NCBI GenBank assembly: GCA_017938315.1
Contig: JAGBBV010000013.1
Coordinates: 62,001-126,000, forward strand
Direction of reading: 5' to 3'
DNA: 64,000 nt
DNA from: Lachnospiraceae bacterium
GTDB taxonomy: Bacteria; Bacillota; Clostridia; Lachnospirales; Lachnospiraceae
Below are positions 35,008 through 42,001 of the stretch, piece after piece. The translations under genes and the position numbers were made by a program. A model generated the notes under the pieces. That model searched no databases. It had not been told where the DNA came from and worked only from the letters and a program-made list of their open reading frames with translations. Each line of letters begins with the position of its first letter. Positions within the stretch are counted from its first letter, which is position 1.

Positions 35008-35895
35008 ATGGTTAATAATTTAGAATATTATAAAGTATTTTATTATGTGGCAAAGTGCGGCAGTCTGACGCAGGCAGCGTCAGAACTTGCCGTTTCACAG
35101 CCTGCCGTAAGTCAGGCTATGAAACAATTGGAAGAGGCACTTAATACCAAACTGTTTACAAGGATAGCAAAGGGAGTTTTACTGACGAAAGAAGGGGAAA
35201 CTCTCTTTTCCTATGTGAAGGAAGCAATTGGACAGTTGGAAGCCGGAGAAAGAAAATTGGCAGAAATGCTGGATCTTGAATATGGAGAACTCAGGATTGG
35301 TGCCAGTGATATGACACTGCGTTTTTATTTGTTACCACTTTTGGAAAGATACCACAGAGAGTATCCGCATATAAAAGTGAGCGTTACTAATGCACCCACA
35401 CCGGAAACGTTGCAGCTTCTGAAGGAAAAAAAGATTGATTTCGGTGTTGTTAGTTTGCCCATTAAACAGAGCAGCGAGTTTGACTGTTATGCGGTAAAAG
35501 AAATAGAAGACTGTTTTGTTGCAGGGGAACGTTTCGCAGAATATAAAGATAAAGTGCTGGATTTGGCGGAGCTTGAGCATCTACCGATTATTTCTTTGGA
35601 GAAAGGGACAAGCACCAGAAACTATATGGATAAATTTTTAAGGGAAAATAATGTGGAACTTTTCCCGGAATTTGAGTTGGCCACCAGTGATATGATTGTA
35701 CAATTTGCCGCAAGAAATCTGGGCGTAGGAAGTGTTATGAGAGAGTTTGCGGATGAATATTTGAATGCTGGAAGACTGTTTCAATTGAGGTTTAAAAAAG
35801 AAATTCCAAAGAGAGAAATTTGCGTGGTTACAGAAAATTATGCATCTATGTCAAAAGCAGCACAAAGAATGCTTACCATGATAAAAGAAAAATAG
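35008..35895 (+). CDS. LysR-family transcriptional regulator, 295 aa
   Basis: N-terminal HTH (LEYYKVFYYVAKCGSLTQAASELAVSQPAVSQAMKQLEE) followed by the LysR substrate-binding domain (about 90-293). It begins at ATG 35008; a longer frame from 34963 overlaps purL. Only 16 bp after purL, so it may be co-transcribed with it, but no link to purine control can be claimed. Most relatives bind a small effector and regulate a neighbouring divergent gene; here no divergent partner exists, so the target is unknown. The stop codon lies within a bidirectional terminator. Confidence 0.88.
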   Translation: MVNNLEYYKVFYYVAKCGSLTQAASELAVSQPAVSQAMKQLEEALNTKLFTRIAKGVLLTKEGETLFSYVKEAIGQLEAGERKLAEMLDLEYGELRIGASDMTLRFYLLPLLERYHREYPHIKVSVTNAPTPETLQLLKEKKIDFGVVSLPIKQSSEFDCYAVKEIEDCFVAGERFAEYKDKVLDLAELEHLPIISLEKGTSTRNYMDKFLRENNVELFPEFELATSDMIVQFAARNLGVGSVMREFADEYLNAGRLFQLRFKKEIPKREICVVTENYASMSKAAQRMLTMIKEK

Positions 35896-35923
35896 AAGGG
35901 GCAATGGCACCTTCTATTTTTCT
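35888..35923. terminator. Bidirectional terminator between lysR and the convergent small gene
   Basis: ATAGAAGG, loop, CCTTCTATTTTT; the reverse strand also has a T-rich end. It overlaps the stops of both convergent genes. Confidence 0.72.
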
Positions 35924-36171
35924 TTTGGAGCAGATATTTCTTCGCTTTCGGGAAACAAATCCGCAATTGTCTTTTTGTTGGTGAGTTTGCCATATAAGGC
36001 AAGATAAATCCAAAGTAAAATGGGGACACCTATGGTCGCTACAAGACAAGCCGCAAACAACTTATCTGAACCGGGAAAATCCAATATAGCAACAACTAAT
36101 GTGGCAACATAAAGAAATGCTAATAATATAATACAAATAATAGCAGCAATCTGCTTAGGTGTTTTTTTCAT
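35914..36171 (-). CDS. Small two-pass membrane protein, 85 aa
   Basis: Reverse-strand frame with an AAAGGAG six bases before ATG. Sequence starts MKKTPKQIAAIICIILLAF, giving a first membrane segment at about 9-29 and a second at about 36-58, then an acidic tail (ESEEISAPKEK). The topology (Lys-rich N-terminus, acidic C-terminus) fits a small membrane protein; no family recognised. It converges on lysR and shares its terminator. Confidence 0.7.
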   Translation of the reverse strand: MKKTPKQIAAIICIILLAFLYVATLVVAILDFPGSDKLFAACLVATIGVPILLWIYLALYGKLTNKKTIADLFPESEEISAPKEK

Positions 36172-36263
36172 AGGAGACTCCTTTGAGTGTATTTTAAATT
36201 AGTATATCATAATTGATTGAATTTGAAAAATGTTATATTATTTTGCTTGAAAGTCGTAAAGTG

Positions 36264-36292
36264 TTGCACAATTTGAATGAGTGTGTTAAAAT
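36264..36292 (+). promoter_or_regulatory. Promoter for the PAS-GGDEF-EAL gene
   Basis: TTGCAC (36264-36269), 17 bp, TAAAAT (36287-36292), 50 bp before the start codon. Confidence 0.58.
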
Positions 36293-36342
36293 TTTGTTAA
36301 GCATGTAAAGATGTATGCCTATTTTCAGACGAGGGTGAGGAT

Positions 36343-38010
36343 ATGATAGGACTTACAAATGATTTCAATAAACAATTTAAGAATGTCATCGACATTTTAG
36401 ATCCATGCATGGATGATTTCTTGTATATACTTGATTTTGAGAATGACAGTTATCAAATATCTGAAAGCGCCGTAGAGCGCTTTGCAATGTCCAATCATTG
36501 TTTTACAAATACAAAAGCGGGATTTGAAGAATTTGTATATCCGGCAGATTATGATGCGGTGATAGAAGATGTCGGCTTAGTAAAAAAAGGTGAGAAAACA
36601 TTTCATAACATGCAGTACCGCTGGATAGATAAGGAAGGAAAGACTATTTGGATTAACTGCCGCGGCCGTGTGGTGGTGGATGATAATGGAAAACCTATGT
36701 ATCTGGTGGGATGCATCAATGAAATCGGTAAGAAGCAAAAAGCCGATAATGTCAGTGGATTGCTGGGGGATGTGGGATTACAAAATGATCTGGCAGGAGA
36801 CTATAAAGACCATAAGTCAGGATATTTCCTTAGAGTCGGAATTGATAATTTTAAAGAGGTTAATGAAAATAAGGGAATCAGTTATGGGGACATGGTGCTT
36901 CAAAAGACCGCAGAGGCCATTTCGGAGATTCGTTCACCAACGCAAAAATTATATAAAATCGTTGCTGATGAATTCATGATTACGGATTTTTCCTGCAAGG
37001 ACAAGGAAGAATGCCAACGTTTTTACAAGCGGATACAGGCACGTATTATTAAGTTTATCCGGGAAAATAAGTATGAAGTTATCTATACGGTTTCGGCAGG
37101 TATTTTATACTTGGATGAAATTGAAGATAACAGTTATGATAACCTGATGAAGCTTTCTGAGTTTGCGTTAAACGAAGCTAAGGCAAGAGGAAAGAACAAA
37201 TTCTATGTTTTTGACGCAAAGGATTATGAAGCATTTCTCAGGAAAAAAAAATTAATCAGAATTATGCGTCAGTCGGTTAACAATAATTACGCCGGCTTTG
37301 AAACCTATTTCCAACCGATTATGGATATCAAAAAGGGTGGACTTACTACAGCGGAGACATTGCTTCGTTTTAACTGTGAAGAAACAGGATCCATATCACC
37401 GGTAGAATTTATCCCTTTGCTGGAGGAGAGCGGACTTATCATTCCGGTAGGAAGATGGGTATTGCATCAGGCCATGGCACTTTGTAAAAAGATGCAGGAC
37501 ATTATTCCCGGTTTCAGGGTATCAGTAAATCTTTCTTATGTCCAGGTGATGAAAAGTAACGTGCTTAGGGATATTGTAGACGGAATTAAGGAGTACGGAC
37601 TTCCCAAAGGAAGTATGCTGGTAGAGCTTACAGAGAGTGGCTTTTTGGAAATGGATACGAATTTTATCAGTTTCTGTGAGGGATTAAAAGAAAATGACAT
37701 ACCTCTTGCGTTAGATGATTTTGGAACGGGGTATTCTAACTTCCATTACCTGTATGATTTAAAGCCGGATACCATTAAGATAGACCGGTCGTTTACACTA
37801 AAAGCCCTACGGCATGACTATGAGTATAACCTGCTCAGATATATGGCTGATTTGGCACATGGAACGGATTTGTATTTTTGTATAGAAGGAATTGAGACAA
37901 AGGAAGAACTGGAAAAAATATGCAAGATAGATCCTGACTATATACAAGGTTTTTATTTTGGAAAACCCAGTCCTGTGGATCAATTTATGAAAAACTACAT
38001 AAGTGAATAA
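36343..38010 (+). CDS. PAS-GGDEF-EAL protein, likely c-di-GMP phosphodiesterase, 555 aa
   Basis: PAS-like sensor region about 20-130, GGDEF-like domain about 165-295, EAL domain about 305-550. The cyclase signature is VADEF instead of GGDEF, so synthesis is unlikely. The EAL residues are largely present: AETLLRF (EAL Glu), SVNLSYVQ (Asn), ELTESGF (Glu), DDFGTGYSN (Asp pair), KIDRSF (Lys) and EGIET. The EAL triplet itself reads ETL. Hence it probably hydrolyses c-di-GMP to pGpG, with the PAS/GGDEF part acting as a regulatory module. No membrane segments. It is separated from the convergent dtxR gene by a terminator. Confidence 0.88.
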   Translation: MIGLTNDFNKQFKNVIDILDPCMDDFLYILDFENDSYQISESAVERFAMSNHCFTNTKAGFEEFVYPADYDAVIEDVGLVKKGEKTFHNMQYRWIDKEGKTIWINCRGRVVVDDNGKPMYLVGCINEIGKKQKADNVSGLLGDVGLQNDLAGDYKDHKSGYFLRVGIDNFKEVNENKGISYGDMVLQKTAEAISEIRSPTQKLYKIVADEFMITDFSCKDKEECQRFYKRIQARIIKFIRENKYEVIYTVSAGILYLDEIEDNSYDNLMKLSEFALNEAKARGKNKFYVFDAKDYEAFLRKKKLIRIMRQSVNNNYAGFETYFQPIMDIKKGGLTTAETLLRFNCEETGSISPVEFIPLLEESGLIIPVGRWVLHQAMALCKKMQDIIPGFRVSVNLSYVQVMKSNVLRDIVDGIKEYGLPKGSMLVELTESGFLEMDTNFISFCEGLKENDIPLALDDFGTGYSNFHYLYDLKPDTIKIDRSFTLKALRHDYEYNLLRYMADLAHGTDLYFCIEGIETKEELEKICKIDPDYIQGFYFGKPSPVDQFMKNYISE

Positions 38011-38012
38011 AA

Positions 38013-38045
38013 AGAAAAGGTGATGTGTCAGCATCACCTTTTCTT
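38013..38045. terminator. Bidirectional terminator between the EAL gene and dtxR
   Basis: AGAAAAGGTGATG, TGTCAG, CATCACCTTTTCTT: 11-13 bp stem with A- and T-rich ends, serving both converging genes. Confidence 0.78.
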
Positions 38046-38057
38046 GGTCTGTATATG

Positions 38058-38417
38058 TTATTGAATAAAATCTTTGATGGCATCAAAACTTTCTTTGCTG
38101 ATGACATGCTCGATGCGGCATGCGTCTTCAGAAGCAATGGCTTTATCTACACCAAGACGTACAAGCCATGCAGTAAGCAACTCGTGACGCTCATAAATCA
38201 TTTCGGCAATTTCGCGTCCGGAGTCGGTTAAGTAAATGAAACCTTCTTTGGTAACTGTGATGTGGTTTTTTTCGCGAAGGTTTTTCATGGCTACGCTGAC
38301 GCTGGATTTTTTGAAGTTTAATTCTTCGGCAATATCCACGGAACGCACCACAGGCTTTACTTTGCTTAACATTAATATGGTTTCCAAATAGTTTTCGGCT
38401 GATTCGTTTACGTGCAT
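38058..38417 (-). CDS. DtxR/MntR-family metal-dependent repressor, 119 aa
   Basis: N-terminal winged helix (ESAENYLETILMLS, RSVDIAEELNFKKSSVSVAMKNLREK, about 5-55) followed by the dimerisation and metal-binding domain with HELLTAWLVRLGV and EDACRIEHVISKESF (His, Glu, His ligands, about 77-110). At 119 aa it lacks the SH3-like third domain of DtxR and resembles short MntR-like proteins. It is divergent from feoA across 190 bp that holds a likely binding palindrome, so it probably represses feoA-feoB when iron (or manganese) is plentiful. Confidence 0.88.
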   Translation of the reverse strand: MHVNESAENYLETILMLSKVKPVVRSVDIAEELNFKKSSVSVAMKNLREKNHITVTKEGFIYLTDSGREIAEMIYERHELLTAWLVRLGVDKAIASEDACRIEHVISKESFDAIKDFIQ

Positions 38418-38528
38418 ACCTTCCCCATCCTTCTTACATTATTATGAATAAAAGTATAGCATAGGTGCGTACGGTTAGGCAAACGGAAATTTGCTTGGAG
38501 AATTTTGGGGAAATACGGAAAATAATAC

Positions 38529-38582
38529 TTGACAGAGCAAAATACAAGTGTTAAACTTTAGACGAATTAGTGGTAACTAATT
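38529..38582 (+). promoter_or_regulatory. feoAB promoter with operator palindrome
   Basis: TTGACA (38529-38534), 17 bp, TAAACT (38552-38557). A perfect 7-bp inverted repeat, AATTAGT-GGTA-ACTAATT (38565-38582), covers the expected transcription start, where a bound DtxR-type repressor would block initiation. A second GCAAA-N6-TTTGC dyad lies further upstream, near 38480. Confidence 0.65.
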
Positions 38583-38607
38583 ATTGTTCGTGTTCTGGGA
38601 GGTGAGT

Positions 38608-38820
38608 ATGAATTTACTAAATGCAGAGGCTGAAACAGAATATATGATTAAAGATATAGAGGCAGACGATGAGGAATTGAAATCCTTTTTATTTTCCTTG
38701 GGGTGCTACAGTGGAGAACCAATTACAGTGGTGTCACATATGAAAAACAGCTGTGTGATTTCTGTGAAGGATGCCAGATACAATATTGATAATGAATTGG
38801 CAGAGGCAATTTTAATATAG
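38608..38820 (+). CDS. feoA: Ferrous iron transport protein A
   Basis: Short SH3-like protein (70 aa) that supports FeoB-mediated ferrous iron uptake at the inner face of the membrane. Contains the family pattern YMIKDIEADDEELKSFLFSLGCYSGEPITVVSH. ATG 38608 has GGGAGGTGA at 6-7 bp; the longer frame from 38584 starts with TTG and no site. Followed 99 bp later by feoB, with a hairpin over its last codon. Confidence 0.88.
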   Translation: MNLLNAEAETEYMIKDIEADDEELKSFLFSLGCYSGEPITVVSHMKNSCVISVKDARYNIDNELAEAILI

Positions 38821-38846
38821 TGATATGGATCACTATATTTTTTGTA
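38813..38846 (+). terminator. Hairpin between feoA and feoB, possible attenuator
   Basis: AATATAGTGAT, ATGG, ATCACTATATT, then TTTTTTG, starting inside the last codon of feoA. It could reduce feoB transcription or shield the 3' end of a feoA-only mRNA. Confidence 0.5.
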
Positions 38847-38919
38847 GCAAGGTTAGCATAAACTAATTAAAGTTGCACATAAAATATAAGGCAAAATGAT
38901 ACATGCAGGAGGAGAGAAA

Positions 38920-40926
38920 ATGAGAATTGCTTTAACAGGTAATCCAAACAGTGGGAAGACCACTATGTACAATGCGTTGACAGGAAGAACAGAACGTGTT
39001 GGAAACTGGGCAGGAGTTACGGTAGATAAGAAAGAAAGCCCGATTAAGAAAAATTTTTATGCGGGAAGTGAAGAAATAATAGCAGTAGATCTTCCCGGTG
39101 CATATTCCATGTCACCTTTTACGTCAGAGGAAAGTATTACAAGCGGCTATGTAAAGAATGAAAATCCTGATGTAATTATCAATATCGTGGATGCGACAAA
39201 TTTAAGCCGTAGTTTATTCTTTACAACACAGCTTCTGGAACTTGGGATTCCCGTGGTGGTTGCCTTAAATAAGAGTGACGTAAATGAAAAGAAAGAAAAC
39301 AAGATTGATGTAGCAATTCTTTCTGAAAAACTGGGTTGCCCGGTTGTGGAAACTGTTTCAACATCTGCAAATGATAACGGTCTTAAAGCAGTGGTAGAAA
39401 AAGCAGTTGAAATGTGCGGAAAAGAGCAGAAAGCTCCTTATGCGCAGGGAGAAGTAAACTTACATAATAAGGCAGAAGTGGAAGCGGCTGACAGAAAGCG
39501 CTTTGAATTTACGAACAAAATTGTAAGTGCAGTAGAAACACGTAAAGTGCTGACAAAAGAAAAAAACAAGCAGGATACTTTTGACAAAGTAATCACCAAT
39601 CCGGTTATTGGAATTCTTATCTTCGCATTTATAATGTGGCTTGTATTTTACATATCCCAATCAACAGTAGGCACATGGATTGCAGATTGGTTGGTTGGTC
39701 TTATTGAGACGTTCCAGGAATGGGTTGCAGGCAAGGTGGAAAATGCCAATCCTTTCTTACAGTCACTTTTAGTTGATGGTATTATTGGTGGTGTAGGTGC
39801 CGTTGTCGGATTTTTGCCTCTTGTAATGGTTATGTATTTCCTGATTGCATTATTGGAAGACTGTGGATACATGGCCCGTGCAACAGTTGTACTTGACCCG
39901 ATTTTTAAGAGAGTGGGCTTATCCGGAAAATCTGTGATTCCCATGGTAATCGGAATCGGTTGTGCCATTCCCGGTGTTATGGCCTCCCGTACCATCCGCA
40001 ATGAAAGAGAACGTAGGGCTACAGCTATGCTGACCCCCTTTATGCCCTGTGGTGCAAAACTTCCTGTTATTGCATTGTTTGCAGGAGCGTTTTTTGGAGA
40101 TTCTGTGTGGGTAACAGTTGCTATGTATTTTATGGGAATTCTGCTGATTCTGGTAGGTGCATTATTGGTAAAGAAGATTACAGCCAATAAGTTCAGAAAA
40201 TCCTTCTTTATTATAGAACTTCCTGAATATAAACTGCCTAGCTTAAAGAGAGCATTTCTTTCTATGTGTTCCCGTGGCAAGGCATATATCATAAAAGCAG
40301 GAACTGTTATTTTAGTATGTAATACGGTAGTCCAGATTATGCAGAGTTTCAACTGGAAACTACAGGTAGTAGAAGAGGGAATGGAAAGTACATCTATTCT
40401 TGCAACCATAGCATCACCGGTATCCTATTTGCTGGTTCCAGTTGTTGGATTTGCAGCTTGGCAGCTTGCAGCAGCTGCTGTGACAGGCTTTATTGCCAAG
40501 GAAAATGTGGTAGGTACACTGGCTGTTTGCTATGGACTTACTGCCTTTATTGATACAGAAGAACTGGCCCTTATGGGAGGATCTAATGAAGTGGCAGCAG
40601 TGATGGGCTTAACCAAGGTTGCAGCACTTGCATATCTTATGTTTAACTTATATACCCCTCCTTGCTTTGCAGCACTTGGTGCCATGAATTCTGAGATGCA
40701 GAGTAAAAAATGGCTTTGGGGAGGTATTGCTCTTCAGTTTGGAACAGGCTTTACAGTTGCATTTTTGGTATTCCAGGTTGGTACATTAATTACAACAGGT
40801 GCACTTGGTGCCGGCTTTTTACCTGGTCTTTTGGCAGTGGTTGCATTTGTGGCAGTGATTGTTTGCCTGATTAAGAAGAACGAAAAAGAATTTGACAAAG
40901 AATATAAGTTAAATAAAGCGGCGTAA
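38920..40926 (+). CDS. feoB: Ferrous iron transport protein B (GTPase permease)
   Basis: Imports Fe2+ across the membrane. N-terminal G domain: G1 GNPNSGKTT (residues 7-15), G2 region AGVTVDKKE, G3 DLPGAYSM and G4 NKSD; then a helical spacer, and from ~225 onward two Gate motifs and about 8-10 membrane helices (GIGCAIPGVMASR, ETFQEW and similar). 668 aa is typical of clostridial FeoB. ATG 38920 is preceded by AGGAGGAG; the longer frame at 38896 lacks one. G1 has Ser rather than the frequent Cys (GNPNCGKT), a common variant. Confidence 0.95.
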   Translation: MRIALTGNPNSGKTTMYNALTGRTERVGNWAGVTVDKKESPIKKNFYAGSEEIIAVDLPGAYSMSPFTSEESITSGYVKNENPDVIINIVDATNLSRSLFFTTQLLELGIPVVVALNKSDVNEKKENKIDVAILSEKLGCPVVETVSTSANDNGLKAVVEKAVEMCGKEQKAPYAQGEVNLHNKAEVEAADRKRFEFTNKIVSAVETRKVLTKEKNKQDTFDKVITNPVIGILIFAFIMWLVFYISQSTVGTWIADWLVGLIETFQEWVAGKVENANPFLQSLLVDGIIGGVGAVVGFLPLVMVMYFLIALLEDCGYMARATVVLDPIFKRVGLSGKSVIPMVIGIGCAIPGVMASRTIRNERERRATAMLTPFMPCGAKLPVIALFAGAFFGDSVWVTVAMYFMGILLILVGALLVKKITANKFRKSFFIIELPEYKLPSLKRAFLSMCSRGKAYIIKAGTVILVCNTVVQIMQSFNWKLQVVEEGMESTSILATIASPVSYLLVPVVGFAAWQLAAAAVTGFIAKENVVGTLAVCYGLTAFIDTEELALMGGSNEVAAVMGLTKVAALAYLMFNLYTPPCFAALGAMNSEMQSKKWLWGGIALQFGTGFTVAFLVFQVGTLITTGALGAGFLPGLLAVVAFVAVIVCLIKKNEKEFDKEYKLNKAA

Positions 40927-40948
40927 TTAATTGAGAAAGGATATGGCA

Positions 40949-41122
40949 ATGGCAAATTTTGTTGTACTTATCATACTTCTGGTGATTGTAGGCAGTGCAG
41001 TTTTTTACATAAGAAAAGCAAAGAAAAGTGGCGTGCAGTGTATCGGTTGCCCTGAAGCAGGCAGTTGTGCATCAAAATCAGGCTGTGGCTGTAGTTGTCA
41101 TTCCAATGTACGGCAAAAATAA
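40949..41122 (+). CDS. FeoB-associated Cys-rich membrane peptide, 57 aa
   Basis: Single membrane segment (residues ~4-22) followed by a short basic stretch and a Cys cluster (QCIGCPEAGSCASKSGCGCS). It follows feoB by 22 bp and is the type of small Cys-rich protein often found with feoB in Firmicutes; it may help metal delivery or redox, which is unproven. ATG 40949 is 8 bases after AAAGGA; an earlier ATG at 40943 is only two bases away. Its stop codon overlaps the ribosome binding region of the HD-GYP gene. Confidence 0.82.
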   Translation: MANFVVLIILLVIVGSAVFYIRKAKKSGVQCIGCPEAGSCASKSGCGCSCHSNVRQK

Positions 41123-41128
41123 GAGGAA

Positions 41129-41770
41129 ATGAAATCAGAAGAAAAGGAAATATTTATAGAGGGAATCGATTATCATGAAATTGTGGAGTGCATAGCAGGA
41201 GCCTTGGATGCAAAGGATCCATATACTGCAGGACATTCACAGAGAGTCAGCGACATGGCGCGGACAATAGCAGAAATGATGGGATTTAAGAAAGATGATA
41301 TAGAAAAGATTCATATAGCAGCCCATCTGCACGATATTGGTAAAATTGGTGTGCCGGACAATGTATTAAATAAGACAGATAAATTAAATGAAGAAGAATG
41401 GCAGGCTATGAAGAGGCATCCTGTGATTGGTGCAGACATTCTCAGTAAATCAGAACATTTAAACGAACTGAAAATGATAGTACTTTGCCATCATGAACGG
41501 TTTGATGGTAAAGGGTATCCTCTTGGACTAAAAGGTGAGAAAATACCTATTGGTGCTAGGGTGATTGCAATTTGTGATTCTATAGATGCCATGACTTCTA
41601 CCAGGAGCTACAGGAAGGCTCATGATTTTATCTTTTGCTATGGTGAAATAGAGAAAAATTTAGGAACCATGTATGATCCGATTATCGGAAAGTATGTACT
41701 TGAGCATTGGGAGGCAGTGACAGGACATAAACCACCCAAGGCTACTGATACGGATAACCGGAAAAAATAA
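41129..41770 (+). CDS. HD-GYP domain c-di-GMP phosphodiesterase, 213 aa
   Basis: HD-GYP domain only, without a receiver or other sensor domain. Metal and catalytic residues are canonical: AGHSQRV (about 33-39), HLHDIGKIG (HD pair, about 67-75), HHERFDGKGYP (HD-GYP signature, about 115-125) and CDSIDAMTS. Such enzymes hydrolyse c-di-GMP to GMP or pGpG and use iron or manganese at the active site. The gene starts 6 bp after the FeoB-associated peptide, so it appears to be part of the feo operon, which could tie second-messenger breakdown to iron status. Followed by a putative small RNA. Confidence 0.92.
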   Translation: MKSEEKEIFIEGIDYHEIVECIAGALDAKDPYTAGHSQRVSDMARTIAEMMGFKKDDIEKIHIAAHLHDIGKIGVPDNVLNKTDKLNEEEWQAMKRHPVIGADILSKSEHLNELKMIVLCHHERFDGKGYPLGLKGEKIPIGARVIAICDSIDAMTSTRSYRKAHDFIFCYGEIEKNLGTMYDPIIGKYVLEHWEAVTGHKPPKATDTDNRKK

Positions 41771-41787
41771 AAATTTAAAAATATTAC

Positions 41788-41816
41788 TTGCAAGGTAAAA
41801 ACAGGTGTGATATTAT
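41788..41816 (+). promoter_or_regulatory. Promoter for a putative small RNA
   Basis: TTGCAA (41788-41793), 17 bp, TATTAT (41811-41816), 18 bp after the HD-GYP stop. The first transcribed base would be about 41822, inside a hairpin. Confidence 0.55.
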
Positions 41817-41821
41817 AAAAG

Positions 41822-41936
41822 TGGTTAGTTGAGACTAACCACATGTGATCCACAAACTCCTAAAAATGTTTTATAATCTTAATCCTAAAAGCCGGGTGGA
41901 ATACGATGCATTCCACCCGGCTTTTATATTTTTTTT
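41822..41936 (+). ncRNA. Putative ~115 nt small RNA between HD-GYP and chemoreceptor genes
   Basis: Starts with hairpin GTGGTTAG-TTGAGA-CTAACCAC (41821-41842), followed by ~44 nt without strong structure (pyrimidine-rich and AU-rich, includes CACAAACTCC), and ends with a very strong hairpin: 16-bp stem AAAAGCCGGGTGGAAT / ATTCCACCCGGCTTTT and a T-run (41887-41936). It has its own promoter and a clear terminator but contains no convincing reading frame. It is most simply a trans-acting small RNA or a 3' UTR-derived RNA of the feo operon. I know no Rfam family that matches. Confidence 0.55.
41887..41936 (+). terminator. Strong terminator of the feo/HD-GYP operon or small RNA
   Basis: AAAAGCCGGGTGGAAT, ACGATGC, ATTCCACCCGGCTTTT, then TATATTTTTTTT: 16-bp perfect stem. 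Confidence 0.9.
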
Positions 41937-41963
41937 GATTTCTGTACTTGTATATGGTATAAT
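41935..41963 (+). promoter_or_regulatory. Promoter for the chemoreceptor-PilZ gene
   Basis: TTGATT (41935-41940), 17 bp, TATAAT (41958-41963), 39 bp before ATG 42002. The -35 overlaps the T-run of the upstream terminator. Confidence 0.7.
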
Positions 41964-42001
41964 TTTCTTATCTATTACTAAAGGATAAAGGAGAGCAAAA
42001 G

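Noticed and set aside
39648-40409. 253-codon reverse frame opposite feoB
   Set aside because: Antisense shadow over a conserved transport gene with no ribosome binding site.
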